From: Ornithinibacillus sp. 4-3
GTDB lineage: Bacteria > Bacillota > Bacilli > Bacillales > Amphibacillaceae
NCBI RefSeq assembly: GCF_040958695.1
Contig: NZ_CP162599.1
Coordinates: 1,646,001-1,710,000 of the forward strand
DNA: 64,000 nucleotides
Direction of reading: 5' to 3'
The translations under genes and the position numbers were made by a program. A model generated the notes under the pieces. It saw only the letters and a program-made list of their open reading frames with translations, did not search any database and was not told where the DNA came from. Below, piece by piece: positions 45,191 to 54,042 of the stretch (position 1 is the stretch's first letter; each line of letters opens with the position of its first letter).

Positions 45191-47094
45191 GGGGCTGTCC
45201 AAAAAGTCAGTGAAAACTGATTTTCTATGACGGCCCTTTTTTTCTTTATTCTTCCTAAAAAACATATAAAAAAATCGCCTTTTCTTGTAAAATGGAGTTA
45301 CCACACAACATTTCAGAAAGGGCGATTTTTTATGAAATCTCATACAAATTGTACCACACAAACGACACTTCCTCTAGAGGTAATCGAGGAAAAAGTTACA
45401 GCTTCTAACCCAGCAACTCCCTTATTTAAACCTTACGATAACCGACAAAGCACGGTGATTTTTGATATCCAAGATTATATCCCTACACATCATGTAGCAC
45501 GAGTGGTAGATGAAATGGTGGAGCGTATCCCAAAGGAACAGCTCTATCGTTATTATAGCGGTGGAGGTAGACCAGCCTTTCATCCCAAAATGATGCTGAA
45601 AGTTATTTTATATGCTTACAGCCAAAAAACATATTCCTGTAGAGACATCGAAAAAATGACCAAAGAAAATCTACCAACTATGTGGCTTGCAGGTATGCAA
45701 ACCCCTGATTTTCGCACCATCAATGCGTTTCGTGGGAAGCGAATGAAAGCCATGATGGATCAGCTATTTGAAACGATGATTCTGCAACTGATAGAAGATC
45801 AATGGATTACGATGGAAAACTACTTCTTGGATGGCACAAAGATAGAAGCCAATGCCAATAAGTATTCTTTCGTATGGAAAAAATCAACCGTGCGATGGGA
45901 GGCGCAGTTAAAGCAACGCATCCAGGAAACGTTGGCACATATCGATACGATTGCCGCACAGGAAGAGCTAGAGATAAGCCATTCTAAAGAAGAAGCGACT
46001 GCGGAAGACTTAGAAGCGATTGCCAATCAACTAGCAGAAAAAGTAGATGCCCTTTCTGAAGCTATCGAAAATACGGAAGAAAGTCAGCTTCGAAAACAGC
46101 TCCGCTCTCGTCGTAGCACCTTAAAAAAACCAATGAAACAAATACGTGAGAACTTTCTTCCACGTATGGAAAAGTATCAGACCTATCAAACCATCTTAGG
46201 AGATCGAAACAGCTTTTCCAAGACAGATCCGGATGCCACGTTTATGCGGATGAAAGAAGATCATATGAGAAATGGACAGTTGAAGCCAGGCTATAATGTA
46301 CAAATGGCCACAGAAAATCAATTGATTGTCGATTACTCCGTGCATCAACGACCAAATGATACTCGGTGTTTTATTCCACACTTGGAGAAGTTGGCAGCTT
46401 CTAACCTTCCGATGCCTCAACGGATCATTGCCGATGCAGGTTATGGAAGTGAAGCAAATTATTTATATGCGATTGGTGAAGAGAAATCCCCTCGTTTTGA
46501 ATTTTTAATACCCTATGGCACCTATCTCAAAGAACAAAAAAGAGCGTACAAAAAAGACATTAAAAACTTTAAAAATTGGACCTATCGTGCCCATGAGGAT
46601 GATTATATCTGCCCAAATAACCGAAGAGTCGTGTTCAAAAAATATCTCAATCGGAAGAATAGGTCTGGTTATGTGCAGAGTTATAAAATTTATGAATGTG
46701 AAAGTTGTTTGGATTGTCCATTGAAGCCCCAGTGTACGAAGGCAAAGGGGAACAGACAAATTTTTTGGAATACAATCTTTGAAGAAATGAAAGCTAAGGC
46801 AAAAGCAGCCCTTGAAAGTGAAGAGGAAGCAGCAATCTACGCCCAACGAAAAGTGGAAGTAGAAAGTGTTTTCGGTCACATCAAGGGCAATCGGTCGTTC
46901 CGTAGATTTTCTTTACGGGGTATCGATAAAGTCCACACAGAATTCGGGATCGTGGCAATAGCCCACAATATCCTGAAAATAGCTGAGCTTCGCAGGCTAC
47001 TTTTCAGGAATTTTTTACAAATGAAAAACAAGAAGAGAAAAATGATTTATTTTTCTTCCTCTTGTTTTATTTTGGGGGCTTATTGGACAGCCTC
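45191..47094 (+). mobile_element. IS1182-family insertion sequence
   Basis: About 1.9 kb with inverted ends GGGGCTGTCCAAAAAG (45191) and the reverse of GAGGCTGTCCAATAAG (ending 47094). The flanks AATAAG/CTTATT are themselves complementary, consistent with IS1182 entering the loop of a hairpin such as a terminator; no direct target duplication is seen. It sits between the convergent SDR and agmatinase-family genes and disrupts neither. Confidence 0.85.
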
Positions 47095-47191
47095 TTATTT
47101 TTTTAATAATTTCCGCGTATTTGCTTATTCTTCCTTAAATGATGCCCCCAACATTCTGTTAAAATCTTTCTTGCGGCAAAGACAGCAATAG
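45332..47191 (+). CDS. IS1182-family transposase
   Basis: About 619 residues from ATG 45332 (aaagggcg upstream); the longer frame from 45227 starts in the IS end. N-terminal DUF772-type domain (YYSGGGRPAFHPKMMLKVILYAYSQ), DDE domain with the first Asp in NYFLDGTKIEANANKY near 168, the second in IIADAGYGSEANY near 370, and the Glu in RKVEVESVFGHIKGN near 510, plus a Cys-rich CESCLDCPLKPQC segment. The frame runs through the right IS end into neighbouring DNA and takes its stop there, adding about 30 foreign residues. Confidence 0.9.
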   Translation: MKSHTNCTTQTTLPLEVIEEKVTASNPATPLFKPYDNRQSTVIFDIQDYIPTHHVARVVDEMVERIPKEQLYRYYSGGGRPAFHPKMMLKVILYAYSQKTYSCRDIEKMTKENLPTMWLAGMQTPDFRTINAFRGKRMKAMMDQLFETMILQLIEDQWITMENYFLDGTKIEANANKYSFVWKKSTVRWEAQLKQRIQETLAHIDTIAAQEELEISHSKEEATAEDLEAIANQLAEKVDALSEAIENTEESQLRKQLRSRRSTLKKPMKQIRENFLPRMEKYQTYQTILGDRNSFSKTDPDATFMRMKEDHMRNGQLKPGYNVQMATENQLIVDYSVHQRPNDTRCFIPHLEKLAASNLPMPQRIIADAGYGSEANYLYAIGEEKSPRFEFLIPYGTYLKEQKRAYKKDIKNFKNWTYRAHEDDYICPNNRRVVFKKYLNRKNRSGYVQSYKIYECESCLDCPLKPQCTKAKGNRQIFWNTIFEEMKAKAKAALESEEEAAIYAQRKVEVESVFGHIKGNRSFRRFSLRGIDKVHTEFGIVAIAHNILKIAELRRLLFRNFLQMKNKKRKMIYFSSSCFILGAYWTASYFFNNFRVFAYSSLNDAPNILLKSFLRQRQQ

Positions 47192-48035
47192 AGGATTCAT
47201 CTAACTTTGGCGAAACTTCTACAACATCAAAGCCTATTACAGGTAATTCAAACAAGCCATATAATAAATCTAAAAGTTCACGGCTATCTAATCCTCCAAA
47301 CTGAGGGGTTCCAGTACCTGGAGCATAGGCCGGGTCCAGTGAATCAATATCAATAGTAATATAAATATTCTCGAAATCCTTCATTTTTTCTTTGATGACT
47401 TCTATTGTTCTTTCCACACCATTGCTTCGAACTTCCAATGCTTTAATAATGTTCATTTTATTTTTCTGGATGAAATCTAATTCTTCAGATTCTACCGAAC
47501 GAATTCCTACAAAGAAAATGCTTTCAGTGCCTTGGATATTTTCTAATTCTAGCGCTCGTCTTTCAACAGACCCATGTGATTCTAAATCTCCACCCATTTC
47601 ATTACATAAATCAAAATGTGCATCGATATGAATGATTCCTAAAGGTTTTTTTAGTGCTTTATTTACTCCACGCATCACTGGAATAGTAGTTGAATGGTCT
47701 CCACCAATCATAGTTAATAATTTCCCTGTTTTGACTATAGAATAAGCAGCATCTTCAACTAGTTTAAATTGTTCGTTACGATTTTCTGCTGTGATATCTC
47801 CTTGATCAAGAATTTGAAGAGAAGTAAGATCTTCCCATCTTTCTGTGGTTGGTGGAATAGTATAGGTTATGTTCCGAATAGCACGAGGACCGTCCTTCGC
47901 ACCAGATCGAAAACTTACACCTCCATCATAAGGGATACCAAAAACAACAATATCTGCATCTTCCATCTTAATATTAGGACAATTTAGACCAGCCCAGATT
48001 GTATTTTCTTTAATCATTTCTTGAACGGTATTCAT
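47103..48035 (-). CDS. Agmatinase/arginase-family ureohydrolase
   Basis: 310 residues with the complete dinuclear manganese site of ureohydrolases: GGDHS near 123, DAHFD near 147-151, SHGS near 160, and DIDSLDPAYAPGTGTP near 235-250. It cleaves a guanidino group to urea and an amine. The AYAPGTGTP segment fits agmatinase/guanidinobutyrase rather than arginase; the exact substrate is uncertain. It is not linked to speA/speE, so a role in guanidino-compound use is possible. The stop codon lies nine bases from the IS1182 end, so its natural terminator was probably split by the insertion. Confidence 0.85.
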   Translation of the reverse strand: MNTVQEMIKENTIWAGLNCPNIKMEDADIVVFGIPYDGGVSFRSGAKDGPRAIRNITYTIPPTTERWEDLTSLQILDQGDITAENRNEQFKLVEDAAYSIVKTGKLLTMIGGDHSTTIPVMRGVNKALKKPLGIIHIDAHFDLCNEMGGDLESHGSVERRALELENIQGTESIFFVGIRSVESEELDFIQKNKMNIIKALEVRSNGVERTIEVIKEKMKDFENIYITIDIDSLDPAYAPGTGTPQFGGLDSRELLDLLYGLFELPVIGFDVVEVSPKLDESSIAVFAARKILTECWGHHLRKNKQIRGNY

Positions 48036-48175
48036 TATATTAGCCCTCTTTTCATCTTATTTTTATACTATATTAAACTCTATGTTACTCTATTAACATA
48101 TGAATGAATAGCATAGTTACAGATCTAGTCATAAAACGATTAGCGTCATATAAATGACAGAAAGAAGGAAGCTTT

Positions 48176-48640
48176 ATGAAAAAGAGTATCTGGCAAGAAG
48201 ATGAAGATTGTAATCTGGAACCAATTACTAATGAGATGGTGGAAAAAGCAGAAAAAGAATTAAAAGTAAAATTACCTGAAAGTTATATAAACCTTTTAAA
48301 AGAGCAGAATGGTGGGTATATCTGCTATGATTCATACCCAATAACTAATCCAACATCATGGGCAGATGATCATATTAACATAGATTATATTAGAGGAATT
48401 GGTGGAGAAGAAAGCATTTTGGAAAGTGAGTATTTAATTGAAGAATGGGACCTGCCAAAGAAAATTGTTCTTATTTCAGGAGATGGACATATTTGGATTG
48501 CTTTAGATTACCGAAATACAAATGAAAATCCATCTATTATCCTCATTGATAATGATGGGGAGGATATTATCGATCTAGCTCCCAGTTTTGAATTATTTCT
48601 AAATGGATTAACGGTTTGGGAAGAAGATGAATATGAATAA
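48176..48640 (+). CDS. SMI1/KNR4 (SUKH)-family protein
   Basis: 154 residues. Typical SUKH core: ITNEMVEKAEKELKVKLPESYINLLKEQNGGYI near the start, then IRGIGGEESILESEYL, WDLPKKIVLISGDGHIWIALDYR and a C-terminal SFELFLNGL. In bacteria these are mostly immunity proteins against polymorphic or contact-dependent toxins. No toxin gene lies nearby, so it would be an orphan immunity gene or a regulatory protein. Divergent from the agmatinase-family gene; ribosome binding site agaaaggaag. Confidence 0.85.
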   Translation: MKKSIWQEDEDCNLEPITNEMVEKAEKELKVKLPESYINLLKEQNGGYICYDSYPITNPTSWADDHINIDYIRGIGGEESILESEYLIEEWDLPKKIVLISGDGHIWIALDYRNTNENPSIILIDNDGEDIIDLAPSFELFLNGLTVWEEDEYE

Positions 48641-48703
48641 TTTTAAATTTGCGCAGATAATAATGTGTTTAAAACGGAGCTATTCAATTACATAGGACTA
48701 CAT

Positions 48704-48741
48704 AAAAATCGATTCCTAAATGTAGAAGGGATCGATTTTTT
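48704..48741 (+). terminator. Terminator after the SMI1/KNR4 gene
   Basis: AAAAATCGATTCC pairs with GGGATCGATTTTT (one mismatch), followed by T. Confidence 0.8.
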
Positions 48742-48820
48742 AGCTTTAAATTTTTGCTAAGAATAAAGATTTTACTCAAAGTTCCTTCAATAAATTATAA
48801 AAATATCGTTGACTATTCAG

Positions 48821-48858
48821 TTGAACTGTATTAAGTTAGACTATATAGTTGAACTTAA
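48821..48858 (+). promoter_or_regulatory. padR promoter overlapped by a 28-bp dyad
   Basis: TTGAAC (48821-48826), 17-base spacer, TATAGT (48844-48849). The dyad 48831-48858 (arms TTAAGTT and AACTTAA, centre ACTATATAGT) covers the -10 box and most of the spacer, a natural place for the PadR protein to repress its own operon. AGTTGAACT also occurs just upstream at 48819. Confidence 0.65.
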
Positions 48859-48872
48859 TAGAAGGTGAGAAT

Positions 48873-49190
48873 ATGAAGCATAAATTATTACCGTTATCTG
48901 AAACCATGCATTATATTTTATTAGCTCTACGTGAGCCACTTCATGGTTATGCCGTGATGCAGAAGATAGAAAAGATGAGTGATGGAACAGTTGTTTTGGC
49001 AGCTGGTACATTATACGGTGCAATTGAAAACTTGCATAAACATGGTTGGATTGAACCTGTTGGAGAGTCAGGTCGAAGAAAGGTTTATATGATAACTGCT
49101 CAAGGAAGTGACATTTTGAAAATGGAACAGAGCAGGTTATTACATATTTTATCCTTGTATGAAGGAAGTGAGTCGCTTGAAGAAATTTAA
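48873..49190 (+). CDS. PadR-family transcriptional regulator
   Basis: 105 residues from ATG 48873 (gaaggtgag upstream). Winged helix typical of PadR: LLPLSETMHYILLALREPLHGYAVMQKIEKMS, then VLAAGTLYGAIENLHKHGWIEPVGESGRRKVYMITAQG, with a short dimerisation helix (PadR-s2 type). It overlaps the DUF2812 gene, the standard partner of such small PadR proteins, and probably represses the pair through the dyad just upstream. The inducing signal is unknown but envelope stress or drugs are usual. Confidence 0.88.
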   Translation: MKHKLLPLSETMHYILLALREPLHGYAVMQKIEKMSDGTVVLAAGTLYGAIENLHKHGWIEPVGESGRRKVYMITAQGSDILKMEQSRLLHILSLYEGSESLEEI

Positions 49191-49731
49191 GGTGTTTTTC
49201 GATATTGAAAAAGAAGAGCAATGGCTGAACGAGCAATTACAACAAGGTTATCGCTGTATAAATATTAGTGGTTTAGGCATATATACTTTTGAAAAAACGG
49301 ATAAGAGATACGTGATACGACTGGATTTTCAAGATTATTTGCCAAGGAAAAAGTTAGCGGAATACAAAGGGATATATGAAGATTTTGGTTGGACCTATAT
49401 AACAGGTTCTTGGCTTGGTGGAAGGTATTGGCAAAAAGAAGATGATGTTCAAACTGAAATCTTCTCAGACCGTCAATCAAAGGGGAATTATTATAAAAGG
49501 TTAATGGCTTATTCATTTATATTAGGTATGCTGTTATTGCCTTTTGCGTACATGCCCTACAATGAATTATATCATGAAGGCCTTTGGAGTATGAATGGTG
49601 CATTATTTTGGAAAGCATTTCTCTTTGAAACTCCATTTGTCTTTTTGAAGCTACTTCCCGCATTTATAGTCATTTTTTTGTATGGCAGTTTCTATAAATC
49701 CTACCGAAAATATTTGGCGTTAAAAGGATAA
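49177..49731 (+). CDS. DUF2812 membrane protein
   Basis: 184 residues from TTG 49177 (aaggaagtgag just before), overlapping padR by 14 bases. N-terminal soluble DUF2812 domain (KKFKVFFDIEKEEQWLNEQLQQGYRCINISGLGIYTFEK ... YKGIYEDFGWTYI) of about 100 residues, followed by two hydrophobic segments (LMAYSFILGMLLLPFAYM, FVFLKLLPAFIVIFLYG). Recurrent partner of PadR-s2 regulators in Firmicutes; its role is unknown. Confidence 0.82.
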   Translation: MKKFKVFFDIEKEEQWLNEQLQQGYRCINISGLGIYTFEKTDKRYVIRLDFQDYLPRKKLAEYKGIYEDFGWTYITGSWLGGRYWQKEDDVQTEIFSDRQSKGNYYKRLMAYSFILGMLLLPFAYMPYNELYHEGLWSMNGALFWKAFLFETPFVFLKLLPAFIVIFLYGSFYKSYRKYLALKG

Positions 49732-49822
49732 GTATAAACTTATTTATTATTAAAGAAATTATTATTCTACAAAAGTGATTGTTGTCAAATATCACATAAT
49801 TGAGCAGTGTGGAGGAAGAAAA

Positions 49823-50509
49823 ATGAAAATAGTAGAGCTACCAATAGAATTTGAATTTAATGGACAGAAAAACTATATTTATCCTAGTTTAATTATATCG
49901 GGTAACGAACTAACTTTAGTCGATACAGGATATTCAAATTTTTTACCTCTAATTGAAAATGAAATTTTAAAAAATGGATATGAAATGAAGTATTTAAAGA
50001 ATATAATCATCACTCATTATGATGATGATCATATCGGTTCTTTATACGACTTTAAAGAAAAATATCCTTGGATTAATATGATAGCCAGTGAAATTGAATC
50101 AAAATATATTAGTGGTAAAGTGAAGTCAGAGAGATTAGTTCAAGCCGAAGAAATGCTAGTAAATATGTCAAGTGATGAGATCAAATTTGGTAACTGGTTT
50201 ATACAGCAATTAAAGAAATTGAAGCATGTTTCAATTGATGAAATGGTACATGATGGTGATCTGATTCTAGATAATAAATGTAGAGTAGTAGCAACACCAG
50301 GGCATACTTCAGGGCATATTTCATTATATTTCCCATGTTTAAAAAGTATTATTACAGGCGACGCAGCAGTCCATGAAAACGATGAATTGGTCATTGCCAA
50401 TCCACACTTCTGTTTAGATTCAGAGAGTGCAGAACACTCTTTAAACAAGATTAAAAATATGAAAGCTGATACTTATTATTGTTACCATGGTGGGAAGCTA
50501 ACTTTGTGA
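49823..50509 (+). CDS. Metallo-beta-lactamase-fold hydrolase with altered metal motif
   Basis: 228 residues from ATG 49823 (gtggagga upstream). MBL core with LVDTGYSN near 32, THYDDDHIG at 64-72 in place of the usual HxHxDH (second His replaced by Asp67), ATPGHTSGHISLYFP near 158, ITGDAAV, and a late YHGG. Many lactonase- or thioesterase-like MBL proteins share this layout; the Asp substitution is known in some subfamilies and may change metal use. Cytoplasmic. Next to PadR-DUF2812 but with its own ribosome binding site. Confidence 0.82.
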   Translation: MKIVELPIEFEFNGQKNYIYPSLIISGNELTLVDTGYSNFLPLIENEILKNGYEMKYLKNIIITHYDDDHIGSLYDFKEKYPWINMIASEIESKYISGKVKSERLVQAEEMLVNMSSDEIKFGNWFIQQLKKLKHVSIDEMVHDGDLILDNKCRVVATPGHTSGHISLYFPCLKSIITGDAAVHENDELVIANPHFCLDSESAEHSLNKIKNMKADTYYCYHGGKLTL

Positions 50510-50550
50510 TTATAGATGAAAAAAGAATCATAAGGAAGGAGAGATTAGCA

Positions 50551-50847
50551 TTGAGAGTACTATTAGAATTACTCCGGATAATATTTATTGTTATAATACT
50601 TAGTGCAGTGGGCTGGACAATTATAGGAAATATTTATACGGTCAATGAAGCAACAGAATCTTATTCATGGCTCGGTGCAATCGCGATTTTAATACTTCTT
50701 TTTGTATTGTACAGAAATAAGTGGCAATTCTCAGGGTGGCATAAAAAAGGAAGTTTAAAACTTTCAAAGTCTGTTACAGCAACTTTAATTGTAAGTTCTA
50801 TATTGTTAATCATCTCTCCATTTGTAATGGCAGCCCTGTCAAGTTAA
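50551..50847 (+). CDS. Small membrane protein
   Basis: 98 residues from TTG 50551 (aaggaaggaga upstream); the longer frame from 50479 overlaps the previous gene and has no ribosome binding site. Three hydrophobic segments: LLELLRIIFIVIILSAVGW, SWLGAIAILILLFVLY, and ATLIVSSILLIISPFVMAAL. Function unknown. Probably co-transcribed with the MBL gene 41 bases upstream. Confidence 0.65.
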   Translation: MRVLLELLRIIFIVIILSAVGWTIIGNIYTVNEATESYSWLGAIAILILLFVLYRNKWQFSGWHKKGSLKLSKSVTATLIVSSILLIISPFVMAALSS

Positions 50848-50901
50848 TGATAGTATTAGCGGCAGTGGATTTACCAAAATGATAAACCCTACAATAAAAA
50901 T

Positions 50902-50960
50902 AACTCCTAGATAGAAGACACTACTTTATCAAAATTTGTGTCTTTTATCTAGGGGTTTTT
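50902..50960 (+). terminator. Long terminator hairpin
   Basis: TCCTAGATA-GAAGACAC pairs with GTGTCTT-TTATCTAGG with one bulge, followed by ggttttt. Confidence 0.8.
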
Positions 50961-51069
50961 GCTGTGCAATAATCACCCATTTTTATTTGGAAAATTAAAT
51001 ATCCGCAATAATAATCAAAAAATCTCCTTTTGATATTTGTTATTCTATGAATGAAGGGAGGAAGCAGCC

Positions 51070-51954
51070 ATTCCATACGAAGAGATAATTAAGAAAACGA
51101 TAGATTATATTGAAGAGCATTTGCATGAATCATTAACGATGGATGATATAGCAGGTCAAGTGGGCTTTTCTAAATTTCATTTTCATCGAATTTTCCAAGC
51201 AGCGGTTGGAATGTCTATAACTGAGTATATTCGAATAAGACGATTGGCAAATGCTTCAGCGACTTTACTCTATACAAATGAAAGAATTATTGATATTGCA
51301 TTTTATTATCATTTTGAGTCTCAGGAGGCATTTACAAGAGCCTTTAAGAAATATTATCATTTGCCACCTGGACAATATCGGAGATTGATGTCAGATATGC
51401 TAAAAAATAAGGAGGAGCCTTATATGGAGAAACAAGTAAAAGGTTGGTTTTTAAGTGGTTCAGATCCGTTTAGTTATGAAATGGGTACCGATCATGAGGT
51501 TGTTCATCAGGGAAAAGCATCAGGTTATTTGAAATCCAAAACAGTGCTGGATTCAACAAACTTTGCTACGATGATGCAGCAATTTAAAGCAGAGAAGTTT
51601 ATTGGTAAACGAATTAGACTTTCATGTTTTTTAAAAACTAAAGATGTAGAAGCATTTTCTAGTGTGTGGATGAGAGTAGATAATGCTTTTGGCGATGTAT
51701 TACAATTCGATAATATGAGTAATCGTCCAATTGAAGGGGATACGAACTGGAATCGATACTCCATCGTTTTGGATGTTCCGACAGATAGCTCGATTATATC
51801 TTTTGGAATTATTTTATCAGGTCAGGGTCATGTATGGGCGGATCAGTTTACCTTTGAAGAAGTAGATAAAAATGTGGAGACAACTAATATAGAGATGCAA
51901 TCAGAATTATTAGATGAGCCAATGAATTTATCCTTTGAAGAGGAAATTTATTAA
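51070..51954 (+). CDS. AraC-family regulator with a C-terminal beta-rich domain, apparently using an ATT start
   Basis: 294 residues if begun at ATT 51070, which lies eight bases after ggaggaagc and begins PYEEIIKKTIDYIEEHLHES, the complete first helix of the AraC DNA-binding domain. The next normal start, TTG 51121, would cut that helix. Two helix-turn-helix units follow (MDDIAGQVGFSKFHFHRIFQAAVG and IDIAFYYHFESQEAFTRAFKKYYHLPPGQYRR). Residues from about 125 form a galactose-binding-like beta domain (WFLSGSDPFSYEMG ... GQGHVWADQFTFEEV), seen after AraC domains in some bacilli. Target unknown; the ABC operon downstream is a candidate. Confidence 0.78.
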   Translation: MPYEEIIKKTIDYIEEHLHESLTMDDIAGQVGFSKFHFHRIFQAAVGMSITEYIRIRRLANASATLLYTNERIIDIAFYYHFESQEAFTRAFKKYYHLPPGQYRRLMSDMLKNKEEPYMEKQVKGWFLSGSDPFSYEMGTDHEVVHQGKASGYLKSKTVLDSTNFATMMQQFKAEKFIGKRIRLSCFLKTKDVEAFSSVWMRVDNAFGDVLQFDNMSNRPIEGDTNWNRYSIVLDVPTDSSIISFGIILSGQGHVWADQFTFEEVDKNVETTNIEMQSELLDEPMNLSFEEEIY

Positions 51955-51970
51955 AGATTATCGGGAAATC

Positions 51971-51997
51971 CAGACCATACGTTCAACGTGTGGTCTG
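51971..51997. repeat. 11-base hairpin between the AraC gene and the ABC operon
   Basis: CAGACCATACG pairs with CGTGTGGTCTG (one G-U) around TTCAA. No T run follows, so it may be an operator or a weak terminator. Confidence 0.5.
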
Positions 51998-52148
51998 TAA
52001 CTTGTAGCTTACGAGCAGCTTAACAAAAATAAATATTGTTAATGTTCTCGTAAGCATCTGTTTAATTTCATGAAAACTTTCATTGTTATGCTTTAATAAG
52101 GCTTTAGAAAATAAACGGAATGGAAATCTTTTAGTAGGGGGAGATTTT

Positions 52149-53072
52149 TTGACAGAAACAGCTATGAAATTAATCAATTTAAAGAAATCTATCGGGAAAA
52201 ATCAAATCATTAAAGGATTGGATTTTGAGATTAAATCTGGGGAAGTATTTGGATTCATTGGGCCAAATGGAGCAGGGAAAACGACAACGATTCGCATGAT
52301 GGTAGGATTAATGAAAATAACGGAAGGAGACGTGCAAATACTTGGAAAAAGTATTAGAGATAACTATAAAGAAGCGATACGCGAAGTAGGAGCAATTGTC
52401 GAAAATCCTGAAATGTATCCATTTATGACGGGGCTGCAGAATCTAAACCATTTTGCTCGAATGATTCCCGGAATAAAAAAGGAAAGAGTTCAAGAGGTTA
52501 TTTCCTTAGTTGGACTTGAGAAGGCAATTAAACAGAAAGTTGGAAAGTATTCATTAGGGATGCGTCAGCGATTAGGAATTGCTCAAGCATTATTACATAA
52601 TCCTTCTATCCTTATTTTAGATGAACCAACCAATGGTCTTGACCCTGCAGGTATACGAGAAATTCGTCAATATATCAGAAGACTAGCAACGGAGGAAAAT
52701 GTATCTGTTATTATCTCAAGTCATTTACTATCCGAAATTGAACTGATGTGTGATCGGATAGGAATTATAAAGAATGGAGAACTTGTTGCGATTCAAAATG
52801 TGGGTGATTCAACAGATAATGAAACGCAATTAAGCCAGATACAGATGGAAGTAAAACCTGCAAAAAGAGCTATTGAACTAATGGAAGAAGAACATGAGAT
52901 TAATGCCGTTCTTTCTCGTGGTTTAATAACATTTAAAATTCAAAAAGAGAAAATTCCTAATATCATTCAAACATTAGTAACAAATGATATCTTGGTTTAT
53001 CAAGTTGCGGTTTCACAGGGAACATTAGAAGATAAATTTTTTGATTTGATAGGGGAGAACATTATTGGTTAA
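52149..53072 (+). CDS. BcrA-type ABC exporter ATPase
   Basis: 307 residues from TTG 52149 (agggggaga upstream); the frame from 52083 lacks a ribosome binding site. Walker A GPNGAGKTT near 40, Q-loop IVENPEMYPFMTG near 86, signature YSLGMRQRLGIAQALL near 137 (LGMRQR is the BcrA/peptide-exporter form), Walker B ILILDEPTNGLDP near 157, switch His SSHLLSE. The class exports bacitracin, lantibiotics and similar peptides. Overlaps the permease gene by eight bases. Confidence 0.88.
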   Translation: MTETAMKLINLKKSIGKNQIIKGLDFEIKSGEVFGFIGPNGAGKTTTIRMMVGLMKITEGDVQILGKSIRDNYKEAIREVGAIVENPEMYPFMTGLQNLNHFARMIPGIKKERVQEVISLVGLEKAIKQKVGKYSLGMRQRLGIAQALLHNPSILILDEPTNGLDPAGIREIRQYIRRLATEENVSVIISSHLLSEIELMCDRIGIIKNGELVAIQNVGDSTDNETQLSQIQMEVKPAKRAIELMEEEHEINAVLSRGLITFKIQKEKIPNIIQTLVTNDILVYQVAVSQGTLEDKFFDLIGENIIG

Positions 53073-54018
53073 CTTAATGAAACTCATACATAATGAAATA
53101 ACTAAAATATACATACTTAAATCAACTTGGATAATGTACATTCTTTTAGCAGTAATCATTTTGGGGATTGGGATTATGGTTAATTCTGTAGGTGATATAA
53201 CAAAAGGTTATGGCGAGTCAACATGGCGAGCGGAGCTAGAAGAGGAAAATGAAAATCTTGTCAAAGAGATGGAAGAGGAATCATTTTTACAAGATATCAA
53301 TACGAGTATAATTGCTCAAAACAATTACTATTTAGAAAATGACATCAAGCCAGCGGGTTATGGAGCATGGCAGTTTGTGATGGAGAATGAGCTCTTGGTA
53401 CCCATTGTTAGCTTATTAACGATTATAATAGCAGCTGGAATTGTTGCAAATGAATTTAGATGGGGCACTATAAAGCTTTTACTTATCCGACCAATTTCCA
53501 GATCAAAACTATTACTATCTAAATATATTGCTGTGCTTTTATTTGCTTTGAATACACTTTTGTTTGTAGTTATTTTTTCGTGGATTATTGGTGCAATATT
53601 CTTTGGCATGGAGGGACTGAATCCTTCTATTGCAATAGATAAAGGAAACGGCTTGGAGTATGTAGCAGTTATTAATGAGGTCATTTCGGGATATGGATAT
53701 AAATTGGTGAATCTAGTTATGATGGCAACCTTTGCTTTTATGATATCTAGCATTTTCCGCAACAGTGCTCTTGCAATAGGAGTAGCAGTATTCTTGATGA
53801 TGGCTGGGAATTCCATTGTTATGTTTTTTGCGGAGCGTACATGGGCTAAATATATTTTATTTGCAAACACGGATTTAAGTCAATATTCAAATAGCAGTGA
53901 GCCTTTGATGGAAGGCATGACACTAACATTCTCTATTATAGTATTGCTCGTTTATTTCGTTGTATTTTTAGTAGCTTCTTGGGGTGTATTTACGAAACGT
54001 GATGTTGCGGGGCAATAG
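53065..54018 (+). CDS. ABC-2 permease, bacitracin/lantibiotic-exporter type
   Basis: 317 residues from TTG 53065 (aggggag eight bases upstream, inside the ATPase gene). Helix 1 at 18-36 (WIMYILLAVIILGIGIMV), an outer loop with acidic coiled stretch to about 105, then five hydrophobic segments from PIVSLLTIIIAAGIVANEFRWGTIKLLLIRPISRSKLLLSKY onward; that RWGTIK-LLIRP-SR motif is typical of BcrB/ABC2_membrane_4 permeases. Partners the ATPase just upstream. Confidence 0.86.
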   Translation: MVNLMKLIHNEITKIYILKSTWIMYILLAVIILGIGIMVNSVGDITKGYGESTWRAELEEENENLVKEMEEESFLQDINTSIIAQNNYYLENDIKPAGYGAWQFVMENELLVPIVSLLTIIIAAGIVANEFRWGTIKLLLIRPISRSKLLLSKYIAVLLFALNTLLFVVIFSWIIGAIFFGMEGLNPSIAIDKGNGLEYVAVINEVISGYGYKLVNLVMMATFAFMISSIFRNSALAIGVAVFLMMAGNSIVMFFAERTWAKYILFANTDLSQYSNSSEPLMEGMTLTFSIIVLLVYFVVFLVASWGVFTKRDVAGQ

Positions 54019-54042
54019 GTCAGTCGGGAGGTAGTGCTTAAT

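Noticed and set aside
45227..45331. Extended N terminus of the IS1182 transposase
   Set aside because: This stretch is the IS left end with its inverted repeat; the ribosome binding site and family start are at ATG 45332.
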